Shown here in pieces: positions 28,093-37,943 of a stretch of 64,000 nucleotides of DNA (positions within the stretch are counted from its first letter, which is position 1; each line of letters opens with the position of its first letter). The notes beneath the pieces were generated by a model. It worked only from the letters and a program-made list of their open reading frames with translations, made no database searches and had not been told where the DNA came from. The position numbers were made by a program, and so were the translations under genes. This DNA comes from UMGS1696 sp964430105 (lineage in GTDB: Bacteria > Bacillota > Clostridia > Oscillospirales > CAG-272), in NCBI GenBank assembly GCA_964430105.1, contig CAYSEF010000002.1:18476-82475 (forward strand). The letters are read 5' to 3'.

Positions 28093-29504
28093 ATAATGCT
28101 GTAACAAAGGTTCCGCGCAGAATACTTGGCACACTTCTGTCGTCGATGTCAGCCGGAGTCGTTCCGAGAGTAGGCGCACCTTATATCGCAATAGGTCGTA
28201 CTGAGGAGATCGAAGCACTTGTCAACGCACTCGACCGTGTTGCAGATGGCGAAGGCTCTACAAAATTCATCATCGGACGCTACGGTTCGGGTAAAAGCTT
28301 CCTGATTCAGCTATCTCGTGGATATGCGCTTGACAAGGGCTTTATTACCGCTGACTGTGACCTATCTCCCGAAAGAAAATTATCCGGAAACGGAAACAGC
28401 GGACTCGCAACTTATCGTGAGCTGATGAAAAATATTGCCTGCAAATCATCACCGGATGGCGGTGCACTTCCTGTTATACTCGGAAAATGGTTCACTAATA
28501 TCGGAAGTGAGCTTGAAGCGGAAGGAATTGCCTCGTCAAGCGAAAAATATACCGTCGAATTCGGCCATCGCATTATGAAAAATCTGCGTGAGCTTGAAGC
28601 TGATGTCGGTGGGTTTGATTTTGCTTCAGTCCTGCGTGAATACTACTACGGTTGGCGTGACGATGATGATATGAAGCAATCAGCTTGCCTGAAATGGCTC
28701 CGTGGAGAATACAACACACGCACAGAAGCTCGTCAGGCAACAGGAATACGCTCGCTGTCTGTTATAAACGACGATAACTGGTACGATTACCTCAAGCTTA
28801 TAACAGCCTTTGTTCGACTTGTAGGCTATTCCGGACTTTGCGTTTACATTGATGAATGTGTAAATCTTTACAAAATACCGAACAGAATATCGCGTGAAAA
28901 TAATTACGAAAAAATACTTGCCATGTTCAACGACACAATGCAGGGACGTGCTCCCGGAATGATGATCGTTTTTGGCGGTACTCCACAGTTTCTCGAAGAC
29001 AGCAGACGTGGGCTTTACAGCTATGAAGCTTTGCGAAGTCGTTTAGCTGACGGTCGTTTCGGCGGAGGAGAGCTTCGTTCACTGATGCAACCCGTAATAA
29101 GACTTCGCAGACTTTCCGACAGTGAGCTGTATGCACTTGTAATTCGTCTTGCGTCACTGCACGGTGAATATCACAAATGGCAGCCTCGTGTAACGGAAGA
29201 AAATATGCGTGACTTTCTCATGGGTTCTCTCTCCCGTGAAGGTGCCGATTCAATGATAACTCCCCGTGAGGTAATACGAGATTTCGTAACGCTTCTCGAT
29301 TTGCTATATACAAACACAGATAAATCCTTTGAGGATATTGTCGGCGCAGTACAGCGAACAAGTGTTTCAAGAGATATCGATGATGCAGATGATGACACGA
29401 GCATGACGATAGCCACAGCCCAGGCGAACACTTCTGCAAATGCTAATTCTGCCAACACAACTCCGACTAAACCGAAAATTACTCTTGACGATATCGAGTT
29501 TTAA
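28080..29504 (+). CDS. BrxD-like (DUF2791) P-loop ATPase
   Basis: The 474-residue protein starts at TTG inside the end of the TerB gene. It has a Walker A motif GRYGSGKS (66-73), a Walker B motif ending in DE (258-259, VYIDECVNLYK) and a sensor-like stretch VFGGTPQFLED (about 298-308), as in the DUF2791/BrxD ATPases of type 2 BREX phage defence. The C-terminus is a helical region plus a disordered Asp/Thr/Asn-rich tail. No methyltransferase (PglX), PglZ or PglW gene is present, so this is not a complete BREX locus. It probably acts on DNA together with the downstream helicase. Confidence 0.82.
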   Translation: MAVINNAVTKVPRRILGTLLSSMSAGVVPRVGAPYIAIGRTEEIEALVNALDRVADGEGSTKFIIGRYGSGKSFLIQLSRGYALDKGFITADCDLSPERKLSGNGNSGLATYRELMKNIACKSSPDGGALPVILGKWFTNIGSELEAEGIASSSEKYTVEFGHRIMKNLRELEADVGGFDFASVLREYYYGWRDDDDMKQSACLKWLRGEYNTRTEARQATGIRSLSVINDDNWYDYLKLITAFVRLVGYSGLCVYIDECVNLYKIPNRISRENNYEKILAMFNDTMQGRAPGMMIVFGGTPQFLEDSRRGLYSYEALRSRLADGRFGGGELRSLMQPVIRLRRLSDSELYALVIRLASLHGEYHKWQPRVTEENMRDFLMGSLSREGADSMITPREVIRDFVTLLDLLYTNTDKSFEDIVGAVQRTSVSRDIDDADDDTSMTIATAQANTSANANSANTTPTKPKITLDDIEF

Positions 29505-29562
29505 TTCAACAATGCACAGCTTTGATTGTGCCTAAATTTTAATTTTCACAATGGAGGCTCCA

Positions 29563-31779
29563 ATGTCCGTATTCGACAAATATTCCCCTTTCATTCGTGA
29601 ATATATCTATTCCCACGGCTGGGACTCACTTTCTCCCGTACAGGTTGCGGCCGCTGAGATACTTTTTTCATCTGACTGCAACCTTCTTCTGCCTTCTCAA
29701 ACTGCATCAGGCAAAACAGAAGCCGCTTTTTTCCCGATACTCTCCGAATTTTACGATGATATGCCAAATTCCTTCGGTGCTATCTATATAGCTCCGCTGA
29801 AATCGCTTATCAATGACCAGTTCGGGCGAATATCTGAGCTTTGTGACGAAACCGGTATACCTGTCTATCATTGGCACGGTGATGTGGCAGCCTCACACAA
29901 GCAGAAGGCTCTTAAAAATCCACGCGGAATTTTACAAATCACGCCGGAATCGCTTGAAGCTATGCTTATCACACGTTCGTCAGACCTCATTCGACTTTTC
30001 GGTGATCTAAGATATGTAGTTATCGATGAAATTCACACGCTCACGGGAGTTGACAGAGGAAATCAAATAATCTGTCAGCTCAGCAGACTTCGTGAAAAAA
30101 CAGGTGTATCTCCAAGACGAATCGGGCTTTCCGCAACTCTCGGTGATATGGAAAGAGCAGCGTCATGGCTCGGTGCAGGAAGCGGTCGAGATACAAAAAT
30201 TCCTGCTATTCCTCCGTCAAAGGTAAAATGGCGACTCGGAATGGAGCATTTCTACATCGTCGATAAGGATGTAGCAGAATCCATGACACCCGAAAACAAC
30301 CGTCGTGAGGAGCATATTTCCCTCGACAAAGGATACGAATATATCTACGATGCCACAAAAGGCAAAAAAGCTATTGTTTTTTCAAATTCACGAGAAGAAA
30401 CGGAATACATCTGCGCTACTCTGCGAGAAATTGCGACATACAGAGGTGAGCCTGACGTTTTCCTGATACATCACGGATTTCTTTCGGCAAGCATACGAGA
30501 AGAAGCTGAGCTGAAAATGAAGGATGATGACATTAAAGCTGTAGCCTGTGCAACCGTTACAATGGAGCTTGGCATAGATATAGGACGGCTTGAGCGTGTG
30601 ATACAGCAAGGCTCACCCAATACAGTATCGTCATTCCTGCAAAGGCTCGGCAGATCCGGCAGACGTGGTGATCCGCCTGAAATGATGATGGTATTCCGTG
30701 AAGAAAATGCACTTCCGAATACTCCCCTTCCACAGCTAATACCGTGGGAACTGCTGAAGGCTATTGCTATTGTACAGCTTTATATTGAGGAACGCTTTAT
30801 AGAGCCACCTATGCTTCGTCGCTGTCCGTTCTCACTTCTTTTTCAGCAGACCTTATCTGTAGTTGCCTCATCCGGTGCTATAACCGCAAAAGAGCTTGCT
30901 CAAAAGATTCTCTCACTCCCTCCGTTTGCATATATCGAAGAAAACGACTACAAAACGCTCCTTCTTTCTATGATAAACAACGACTGGCTCGAATTAACTG
31001 ACGAACGTGAGATTATCGTAGGTCTGCGTGGCGAACGTCTTGTAAATTCGTTCAAATTCTATGCTGTATTCAAGGACAGCGAGGATTACACGGTTCGCTG
31101 TGAATCTGATGAGATAGGCGTTATAACGACTCCACCTCCGGTAGGTGACAGATTCGCACTTGCAGGTCGAGTTTGGGAAGTAGAGGAGCTTGATATTCCA
31201 CGACATCTTATATATGTAAAAGCAGTTCAGGGCAAAATGGAAATATCGTGGCCCGGTGACTATGGCGAGGTTCACACTCGAATACTTGAAAGAATGCGTC
31301 AGGTACTCTGTGAAGATACGGAATATCCATACCTCCGTGAAGGGGCACTTCAAAGGCTGAGAGTAGCTCGTGCAGTCGCTCGAAATACCGGTCTTTGCAA
31401 TTCATGTATACTTCCACTCGGCGGATACACATGGGCATTGTTCCCGTGGCTCGGTACACGCAGTTTCAGAACCTTACGCAGATATCTCGTAAGAAATGCA
31501 GGCAAATTCAAGCTTACCGGCATGGATTTTGAAGGTTGCTATTATATGACCTTCAAGCTTGAGGGCGGTCGTGGTGATGATCTAATGAAAATGATAGCAG
31601 AAAAGATCGGCAATGAAGGAATTGATCTCGACTCACTCATAAATCCAAACGAAACCCCTGTTTTTGACAAATACGACGAATTTATCCCAAGTGAACTTTT
31701 ACAAAAGGCATATCGTGAGGATAAACTGCGCTCTGATGAAATTCTGAATCGGCTTGAAAATTACGGCTTTAAGCTGTAA
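29563..31779 (+). CDS. Lhr/BrxHI-like superfamily 2 DEAD/DEAH helicase
   Basis: The start at 29563, five bases after GGAGG, gives 738 residues. Motifs are: Walker A QTASGKT (46-52), DEIH (155-158), SAT (190-192), and the motif VI stretch QRLGRSGRRGD (360-370). A large C-terminal half (about 400-738) with the winged-helix and beta-rich features of Lhr-type helicases follows. In type 2 BREX, brxHI directly follows brxD, and the same order is seen here. It should translocate on single-stranded DNA in an ATP-dependent way. No nuclease domain is fused. uvrA begins 319 bases downstream, or 64 counting the duplicated fragment. Confidence 0.88.
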   Translation: MSVFDKYSPFIREYIYSHGWDSLSPVQVAAAEILFSSDCNLLLPSQTASGKTEAAFFPILSEFYDDMPNSFGAIYIAPLKSLINDQFGRISELCDETGIPVYHWHGDVAASHKQKALKNPRGILQITPESLEAMLITRSSDLIRLFGDLRYVVIDEIHTLTGVDRGNQIICQLSRLREKTGVSPRRIGLSATLGDMERAASWLGAGSGRDTKIPAIPPSKVKWRLGMEHFYIVDKDVAESMTPENNRREEHISLDKGYEYIYDATKGKKAIVFSNSREETEYICATLREIATYRGEPDVFLIHHGFLSASIREEAELKMKDDDIKAVACATVTMELGIDIGRLERVIQQGSPNTVSSFLQRLGRSGRRGDPPEMMMVFREENALPNTPLPQLIPWELLKAIAIVQLYIEERFIEPPMLRRCPFSLLFQQTLSVVASSGAITAKELAQKILSLPPFAYIEENDYKTLLLSMINNDWLELTDEREIIVGLRGERLVNSFKFYAVFKDSEDYTVRCESDEIGVITTPPPVGDRFALAGRVWEVEELDIPRHLIYVKAVQGKMEISWPGDYGEVHTRILERMRQVLCEDTEYPYLREGALQRLRVARAVARNTGLCNSCILPLGGYTWALFPWLGTRSFRTLRRYLVRNAGKFKLTGMDFEGCYYMTFKLEGGRGDDLMKMIAEKIGNEGIDLDSLINPNETPVFDKYDEFIPSELLQKAYREDKLRSDEILNRLENYGFKL

Positions 31780-31788
31780 GCCATGGAA

Positions 31789-32045
31789 AAACATATTCAG
31801 CCACACTATTTTTAATATTACATCTCCCAAAAGGAGTTTATTATGCCTGATTATATCTCTATACGCGGTGCGCGTATGAATAACCTAAAAAATATTTCTA
31901 TAGACATACCGCGTGATAAGCTTGTGGTTTTTACAGGTCTCTCCGGTTCGGGAAAATCCTCTCTTGCTTTCGACACAATATATGCAGAAGGTCATCGACG
32001 CTTTGTTGAATCACTCTCGTCCTATGCTCGTATGTTTATCGGTCA
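31789..32045 (+). repeat. tandem duplication, copy 1
   Basis: This stretch is identical, base for base as read by eye, to 32045-32301, with a period of 256 bases. It covers the uvrA upstream sequence, the ribosome-binding site AAAAGGAG, and the first 68 codons. The two copies share one base (32045) at the junction. Confidence 0.95.
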
Positions 32046-32106
32046 AACATATTCAGCCACACTATTTTTAATATTACATCTCCCAAAAGGAGTTTATTAT
32101 GCCTGA
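31843..32106 (+). pseudogene. duplicated 5' fragment of uvrA (87 codons)
   Basis: The frame repeats UvrA residues 1-68, including the Walker A GLSGSGKSS (32-40), then reads 19 out-of-family residues from the repeated upstream sequence and stops at TGA 32104-32106. That stop overlaps the start of intact uvrA (32099) by eight bases, so ribosomes finishing the fragment could restart on uvrA. It cannot be a working UvrA. It is a very recent duplication or an assembly artefact. Confidence 0.85.
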
Positions 32107-32301
32107 TTATATCTCTATACGCGGTGCGCGTATGAATAACCTAAAAAATATTTCTATAGACATACCGCGTGATAAGCTTGTGGTTTTTACAGGTCTCTCC
32201 GGTTCGGGAAAATCCTCTCTTGCTTTCGACACAATATATGCAGAAGGTCATCGACGCTTTGTTGAATCACTCTCGTCCTATGCTCGTATGTTTATCGGTC
32301 A
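32045..32301 (+). repeat. tandem duplication, copy 2
   Basis: Second copy of the 256-base unit; it continues directly into the rest of intact uvrA. The junction between copies shows only short AAACAT-type microhomology. Confidence 0.95.
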
Positions 32302-34933
32302 GCTCGACAAGCCCGATGTTGACTCGATAGAAGGGCTTTCACCGGCAATTTCGATAGATCAAAAAACCACATCGAAAAACCCTCGCTCCACTGTCGGAAC
32401 AGTTACAGAAATTTATGACTACCTCCGTTTGCTCTATGCACGTCTTGGAGTACCGCATTGTCCTGTATGTGGCCGTGAAATTCGTCAGACCTCCGTTGAC
32501 CTGATTATCGACAAGCTCATGGAAATGCCCGTTGGCGAAAGATTTATGATACTCTCCCCCGTTGTTCGAGGAAAAAAAGGCAGACAGGAAAAAATTCTCG
32601 CTGACGCTAAGAAAAACGGCTATGTTCGTGCAAGAATCGATGGAATTTTATATGATCTCACAGAGGATATCGAGCTTGACAAAAATCTCCGTCATACAGT
32701 CGAGCTTGTTATTGACAGACTTGTGATGAAGGAAGATCTACGCAGTCGTCTTACCGATTCAGTTGAATGTGCTTTGCGTGAATCTGACGGATCTGTACTC
32801 TGTGTAACTGTCCCTCGTGATGGTGAGTCTGTAGAAACTGAATTTTCAACAAACTATGCTTGTCCTGAGCATGGTATCTCCTTCGGTGAGCTGGAGCCTC
32901 GTATGTTCTCGTTCAATAATCCGTTTGGTGCCTGCCCGACCTGCAGCGGACTTGGTGTTCTGCGTTCTGTTGATCCACGCAAGATTATTCCCGATAAGTC
33001 ACTTAGCCTTGGTGAAGGTGCCATTGCTGTAAACGGCTTCAAAACTCTTACCGATGACTCATGGAACGGCCCTTTGATTCTGGCAGCTCTCGAAAAATAC
33101 GGAATAACTCTTGATACTCCTATCAAGGATTTCTCAAAAAAAGCATATGACACTCTCCTATACGGTTCACCTGAGGTTCTTACCGTCACACGTTCTTTCG
33201 GCGGTCACAAGCAGCTTCAAACTACTGCATACGAAGGTCTTATCAAAATGATTGAAAAGCGTTCTCAACCCGGTGGCGGTGCATGGGAGCACGAATATTA
33301 CGAGCAGTTTCTTACCGATGTTGACTGCCCTGACTGTCATGGTGCAAAGCTCAATCAATCTGCACTCGGCGTAACTGTCGGTGGTAAAAATATCCATGAA
33401 TTTTGCATGATGTCCGTTAAGGATTCTCTGAAATTTACAAATTCGCTCACTTTCTCGGATATGGAAATGCAGATTGCGCATGAAATACTGAAGGAATTAC
33501 GCAGTCGTCTTGGTTTTCTTGTATCAGTTGGGCTGGATTATCTCTCACTTGCAAGAAAATCTGCTACTCTCTCCGGTGGCGAGGCTCAGCGAATCAGACT
33601 TGCAACTCAGATAGGCTCATCTTTGGCAGGTGTGCTTTACATCCTTGACGAACCTTCTATAGGACTTCATCAGAGAGATAACACAAAGCTTATCAAAACC
33701 CTGCAAAGTCTGCGTGATCTCGGAAATTCTGTTATAGTTGTAGAACACGACGAAGAAACCATGCAGGCGGCAGATTACATCGTTGATATCGGTCCGGCTG
33801 CCGGTATACATGGTGGTGCTATTGTGTCACAGGGCACTCCGGCAGAGGTTTCAGCTGACCAAAATTCAGTTACAGGTGCATTTTTATCAGGCAGACGAAA
33901 AATCGAGGTTCCGACTATCAGACGTGCCGGAAACGGAAAAAAGCTCACTATAGTCGGTGCAAGGGAAAATAATCTCAAAAATATCGATGTAGATATACCT
34001 CTCGGATGCTTTGTTTGCGTTACAGGTGTGTCAGGCTCGGGTAAATCATCTCTCGTAAATTCGATTCTCTATCGTTCACTGGCGGCAAAGCTGAATCGTG
34101 CGATAACCTTCCCGGGTGATCACGACAGAATAGACGGTGTAGAAGCACTCGACAAAATAATCGCAATCGACCAGTCCCCTATCGGACGTACTCCACGTTC
34201 AAATCCTGCTACCTACACAGGTCTTTTCAACGATATACGAAACCTGTTTGCTCAAACTCCCGGTGCGAAAATGCGTGGCTACAGTAGCGGACGTTTTTCG
34301 TTCAATATCAAGGGTGGCAGATGTGAAGCCTGCGAGGGTGATGGCGTAAAGAAGATAGAAATGCATTTTCTCCCCGACGTATATGTGACCTGCGATGTAT
34401 GCCACGGAAAACGCTACAATCGTGAAACACTTGAGGTTAAATACAAGGAAAAATCCATTGCGGATGTACTTGAAATGACAGCTGACGAGGGAGTTGAATT
34501 CTTCCGTGATCTTCCAAAAATCGCAAACAGACTTGAACTGCTCTGCAAAGTCGGTCTGGGATATATCAAAATAGGTCAAGCCTCAACAACTCTTTCAGGC
34601 GGTGAAGCACAGAGAGTAAAGCTTGCGACCGAGCTTTCAAAGCGTTCCACAGGTCGAACACTGTATGTTCTCGATGAACCTACAACGGGCCTTCATACAG
34701 CTGATGTTGAAAAGCTTATCGCAATACTGCAAGCACTGGTTGACGGAGGTAATACTGTCGTTGTTATAGAGCATAACCTTGATGTTATCAAATGTGCGGA
34801 TCACATCATAGATATGGGTCCCGAAGGTGGAGATGGCGGTGGTATGGTTATCGCACAGGGTACACCGGAGGAAATTTCTACGGTAGAAGCTTCTTACACA
34901 GGACAGTACTTAAAAGACAAGCTGAAATTCTAA
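32099..34933 (+). CDS. uvrA: excinuclease ABC subunit A
   Basis: This 944-residue ATPase recognises DNA damage with UvrB in nucleotide excision repair. It has two ABC modules: first Walker A GLSGSGKSS (32-40) and a second GVSGSGKSSL, two signature motifs (TLSGGEAQR, both halves), and zinc-finger Cys pairs (CPVCGRE, CPTCSG, CEACEGDG, CDVCHGKR). Length is the family norm. The start is the second of two identical ATG/ribosome-binding contexts created by the tandem duplication. No promoter was noticed between the helicase gene and uvrA, so at least part of its expression may come from the TerB operon. uvrB is not adjacent. Confidence 0.97.
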   Translation: MPDYISIRGARMNNLKNISIDIPRDKLVVFTGLSGSGKSSLAFDTIYAEGHRRFVESLSSYARMFIGQLDKPDVDSIEGLSPAISIDQKTTSKNPRSTVGTVTEIYDYLRLLYARLGVPHCPVCGREIRQTSVDLIIDKLMEMPVGERFMILSPVVRGKKGRQEKILADAKKNGYVRARIDGILYDLTEDIELDKNLRHTVELVIDRLVMKEDLRSRLTDSVECALRESDGSVLCVTVPRDGESVETEFSTNYACPEHGISFGELEPRMFSFNNPFGACPTCSGLGVLRSVDPRKIIPDKSLSLGEGAIAVNGFKTLTDDSWNGPLILAALEKYGITLDTPIKDFSKKAYDTLLYGSPEVLTVTRSFGGHKQLQTTAYEGLIKMIEKRSQPGGGAWEHEYYEQFLTDVDCPDCHGAKLNQSALGVTVGGKNIHEFCMMSVKDSLKFTNSLTFSDMEMQIAHEILKELRSRLGFLVSVGLDYLSLARKSATLSGGEAQRIRLATQIGSSLAGVLYILDEPSIGLHQRDNTKLIKTLQSLRDLGNSVIVVEHDEETMQAADYIVDIGPAAGIHGGAIVSQGTPAEVSADQNSVTGAFLSGRRKIEVPTIRRAGNGKKLTIVGARENNLKNIDVDIPLGCFVCVTGVSGSGKSSLVNSILYRSLAAKLNRAITFPGDHDRIDGVEALDKIIAIDQSPIGRTPRSNPATYTGLFNDIRNLFAQTPGAKMRGYSSGRFSFNIKGGRCEACEGDGVKKIEMHFLPDVYVTCDVCHGKRYNRETLEVKYKEKSIADVLEMTADEGVEFFRDLPKIANRLELLCKVGLGYIKIGQASTTLSGGEAQRVKLATELSKRSTGRTLYVLDEPTTGLHTADVEKLIAILQALVDGGNTVVVIEHNLDVIKCADHIIDMGPEGGDGGGMVIAQGTPEEISTVEASYTGQYLKDKLKF

Positions 34934-34956
34934 TCAAATCTTAATCTGCCCATGCC

Positions 34957-34986
34957 TTGACACGATAAATAGATTCGTGCTATAAT
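34957..34986 (+). promoter_or_regulatory. sigma-A promoter for the 35034 gene
   Basis: TTGACA (34957-34962) and TATAAT (34981-34986) with an 18-base spacer, located in the uvrA-35034 gap. Confidence 0.83.
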
Positions 34987-35033
34987 TTTCATACAGTCAT
35001 TTGAACCGTTTATACAAACGAAAGGACACTATC

Positions 35034-36698
35034 ATGAAAAAACGCACGACCGCTGTTATTGTTTATCTTATCGCAGCAGTCCTTCTCATTTGCGGAGTTT
35101 ATTATGTAACGCTCCCGCCAATATCGATTTATTCCGGCGCATTTTGGACTTTCATGTTCTTTATTGATGCCGTAATATTCGTTTCTTACTTTATAATCGG
35201 CCTTATCACGGGGAAATTTTTCACTGAAACTGTAAAAATGCCCTCAGGTAATATAGATTTTCGCACATCAATGAACGGTCATAAGCCGAAATTCTATAAA
35301 GTACAACTTGTTTTAACTATTGCAGTTATCGTTTTCCTCGTTATCGGCTCGCTGATCGGCTCAGAAGTTTTCCGTGCAAAAACCTATTCCTCACTCATAA
35401 ACGTACAGGAAAAGGATTTCGCAGATACTATTGCAGAAACTGAATATGTTTCCGATATTGCACTCATGGACACAGCTTCCGCAAGGATAATCGGTGCAAG
35501 AACACTCGGTACACTCTCCGATCTTGTATCGCAGTATGAGGTTGCATATGATTACACGCAGATAGCAATGACCGACGGTGCTTCATCTAAGCCGTACAAG
35601 GTAGCTCCTCTTGAATATGCTTCATTTATCAAGTGGCTCACAAACAGCAGTTCAGGTATACCGGGTTATGTAAAGGTTGATGCAGTTGAATTTTCCGCTG
35701 AATTTGTCCGTCTGTCAGATTCTTATATCAAATACAGCCCTTCCGCTTATTTCAGCCAGGATTTGTACCGTGCACTCAGATTTGCATATCCGACTAAGAT
35801 TTTCGGCAGTATCTGCTTTGAAGTCGATGACAACGGACATCCGTATTGGGTAGCTTCTACCATGAAGCCAAATGCAGGTCTTTTCGGTGCAATGGACGTT
35901 GACACAGTTATCACACTTGACGCTTGCACAGGAGAAACTGTTGAATATATCCCATCCGAATCTCCTGACTGGATCGATATCGTTTATTACGGCAATCTCA
36001 TTACTCGAAAATATGACTGGTACGGTATGCTGTCGGGCGGTTACCTCAATTCTGCCTTCAGTCAATCGGGATGCGTTGTTACAACAGATGATTACGGTTA
36101 CAAAATCATTGGCAATGACGTTTATATTTTCACAGGTGTGACTTCGACCGCAGGAGATGAGGCAAACATCGGCTTTATCCTTGCAAACAGTCGCACAGGC
36201 GATTATCTTTATTTTGCAGTTCCGGGTGCTGAGGAATATTCCGCAATGTCAGCGGCAGAAGGCTCGGTTCAGCAATACGGCTACAGAGCTTCATTCCCGT
36301 CTCTTGTAAATGTAGGCGGTGAGGCAACCTATATCATGGTATTAAAGGATGCCTCCGGTATTGTAAAAATGTACTCTATGGTAAACATGGAAAACTACAA
36401 CATTGTAGTTACAAGCGATACTCAAGATGATGTTTTCCGTAAATATAAAGCCGCACTTCGTCAAAACGGCTCTAAGGTTTCCTCAGATGAGCTAATTAAC
36501 GAAGTGATAACAGTTGATGAGATACTCTACATTACGATGAGTGGCGAAACTACTGTTTATATAAAGGCTCCAACAGGCATTTATGGCATGGAATTTGACG
36601 AAAGTGTATTATTCATCGAAGAAGGTGACAAAATCACCGTAGCATATTCCGAGAAAAACGAAAATGGCGTGACACGCATAAACAATATCGTAAAATAA
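35034..36698 (+). CDS. membrane protein of unknown function
   Basis: The start at 35034 (AAAGGAC upstream) gives 554 residues. Two N-terminal helices (about 5-27 and 37-60) and a third near residues 92-113 anchor a large, mostly beta-rich C-terminal domain of about 430 residues with many Tyr, Gly and Ser residues and no recognisable catalytic motif. Topology suggests that the domain lies outside the membrane. I do not recognise the family. The gene is a single unit, with its own promoter and terminator. Confidence 0.75.
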   Translation: MKKRTTAVIVYLIAAVLLICGVYYVTLPPISIYSGAFWTFMFFIDAVIFVSYFIIGLITGKFFTETVKMPSGNIDFRTSMNGHKPKFYKVQLVLTIAVIVFLVIGSLIGSEVFRAKTYSSLINVQEKDFADTIAETEYVSDIALMDTASARIIGARTLGTLSDLVSQYEVAYDYTQIAMTDGASSKPYKVAPLEYASFIKWLTNSSSGIPGYVKVDAVEFSAEFVRLSDSYIKYSPSAYFSQDLYRALRFAYPTKIFGSICFEVDDNGHPYWVASTMKPNAGLFGAMDVDTVITLDACTGETVEYIPSESPDWIDIVYYGNLITRKYDWYGMLSGGYLNSAFSQSGCVVTTDDYGYKIIGNDVYIFTGVTSTAGDEANIGFILANSRTGDYLYFAVPGAEEYSAMSAAEGSVQQYGYRASFPSLVNVGGEATYIMVLKDASGIVKMYSMVNMENYNIVVTSDTQDDVFRKYKAALRQNGSKVSSDELINEVITVDEILYITMSGETTVYIKAPTGIYGMEFDESVLFIEEGDKITVAYSEKNENGVTRINNIVK

Positions 36699-36704
36699 TA
36701 AAAC

Positions 36705-36759
36705 AACGCGGTATTCACTCTGCTCTTACACTGAGCTGTGAATATCGCGTTATTTTTTT
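36705..36759 (+). terminator. intrinsic terminator after the 35034 gene
   Basis: AACGCGGTATTCAC pairs with GTGAATATCGCGTT, followed by a run of T (36753-36759). It also separates this gene from the end of the convergent phage operon at 36834. Confidence 0.9.
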
Positions 36760-36833
36760 GACTCTTTCTCTTGATAAATTATATGCTGATTCTCATTGAA
36801 CTATACCTGAATTTTCAGGAAATAAGATTATAT

Positions 36834-37928
36834 TCACCCAACCTCAACAAGTGGTGTCACCTGCTTTACTTCACCGTCTTTTCCGATATACAAGCCCGAT
36901 GCAAGCCTTATTTCACCATTTACACCGATATAAATATTCGACAGTATCGTTTTAAGAAGCTCGCTCGTTACATAACACGATCTGCTTGATGTTGCACGAC
37001 CTACTGCACAAACTCTGTATTGTACAGTTTCAGCGCCAAGTGGTATCGTATCTGTAAATGAAGTCGAAGTACCCGCATAAATCAGCGTATAATCTCCTCC
37101 GTCAAGTGATCTTTCAAGCACAAATCCATTGGTTGCAGGGTAGTTTCCGTCTTCGATATACTTCCATGTGAGCTTTGACGGGGCACGAACAATGGGTGTT
37201 TCGCACTGAAGCTCAAACGGTGGACGTGGTCTGTTTTGATATGACACCACATAAAACGGACTCTCTACCTCAACCAGCTCGATATAATCCTCTCTTGCAT
37301 CGTTTGCTGATTCGTATACACCCATATATAAAGTAACGTAATACATCGAGCCTACAGCATGACTTTCAGATACATATCTGCTTACCGAAGCACTTGTGAA
37401 TTTAGCAGTATAGACATTTGACATCGTCCAATAATTCACATCAGCGTTTTTATAATGCTCTATCAGCCCAACACCGGCAGTAGGTCTTCCAAGCGGATCT
37501 TTTATACTCCACGATATAGTATGTGCCATCTGATTTCTCGGGCCGGGGCAAGTCAATGTGACCTCGGGACTAACGCTATCAAACGATGTACGCCAGGTGA
37601 AATCCATACCGTCAGTAGAGGCTTCATCTATTTGGCGATCGTCATAAAAAACGTACATTCCCGAAAGATTCACAGTTTTCACGTTATCGTTATACGGAAA
37701 AGTAACGCTCTGCTTTTCTCCAAACGGCTCTGCGTTTATCAATCTCGTATATCCGTTGTATTTCAGCGTGAGCTTAACAGATCCGTTGTAAAACTGTGCT
37801 GTTGAGCTTTGATAACCGAGTGTGACATACAATGTTTCGCCATCTGTTTCAACTCGCAGGTATCCTGAAAAATCGCTGTACCTTGAACCAAGCTTTAATT
37901 GCTCAACACTGCGAAATAACAGTTTCAT
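36834..37928 (-). CDS. phage tail fibre/baseplate protein with fibronectin III-like domain
   Basis: The 364-residue protein is the last gene of the phage operon. The sequence is beta-rich throughout. A fibronectin type III-like module lies at about 240-325 (PSKLTWKYIEDGNYPATNG and following). The C-terminus carries short beta repeats (IYIGVNGEIRLASG then LYIGKDGEVKQV), which look like trimeric fibre tips. Position after the spike gene and lack of enzyme motifs suggest an adhesion or structural role. It lies 15 bases after the preceding gene. Confidence 0.6.
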   Translation of the reverse strand: MKLLFRSVEQLKLGSRYSDFSGYLRVETDGETLYVTLGYQSSTAQFYNGSVKLTLKYNGYTRLINAEPFGEKQSVTFPYNDNVKTVNLSGMYVFYDDRQIDEASTDGMDFTWRTSFDSVSPEVTLTCPGPRNQMAHTISWSIKDPLGRPTAGVGLIEHYKNADVNYWTMSNVYTAKFTSASVSRYVSESHAVGSMYYVTLYMGVYESANDAREDYIELVEVESPFYVVSYQNRPRPPFELQCETPIVRAPSKLTWKYIEDGNYPATNGFVLERSLDGGDYTLIYAGTSTSFTDTIPLGAETVQYRVCAVGRATSSRSCYVTSELLKTILSNIYIGVNGEIRLASGLYIGKDGEVKQVTPLVEVG

Positions 37929-37943
37929 CTTTATCCTCCCACG

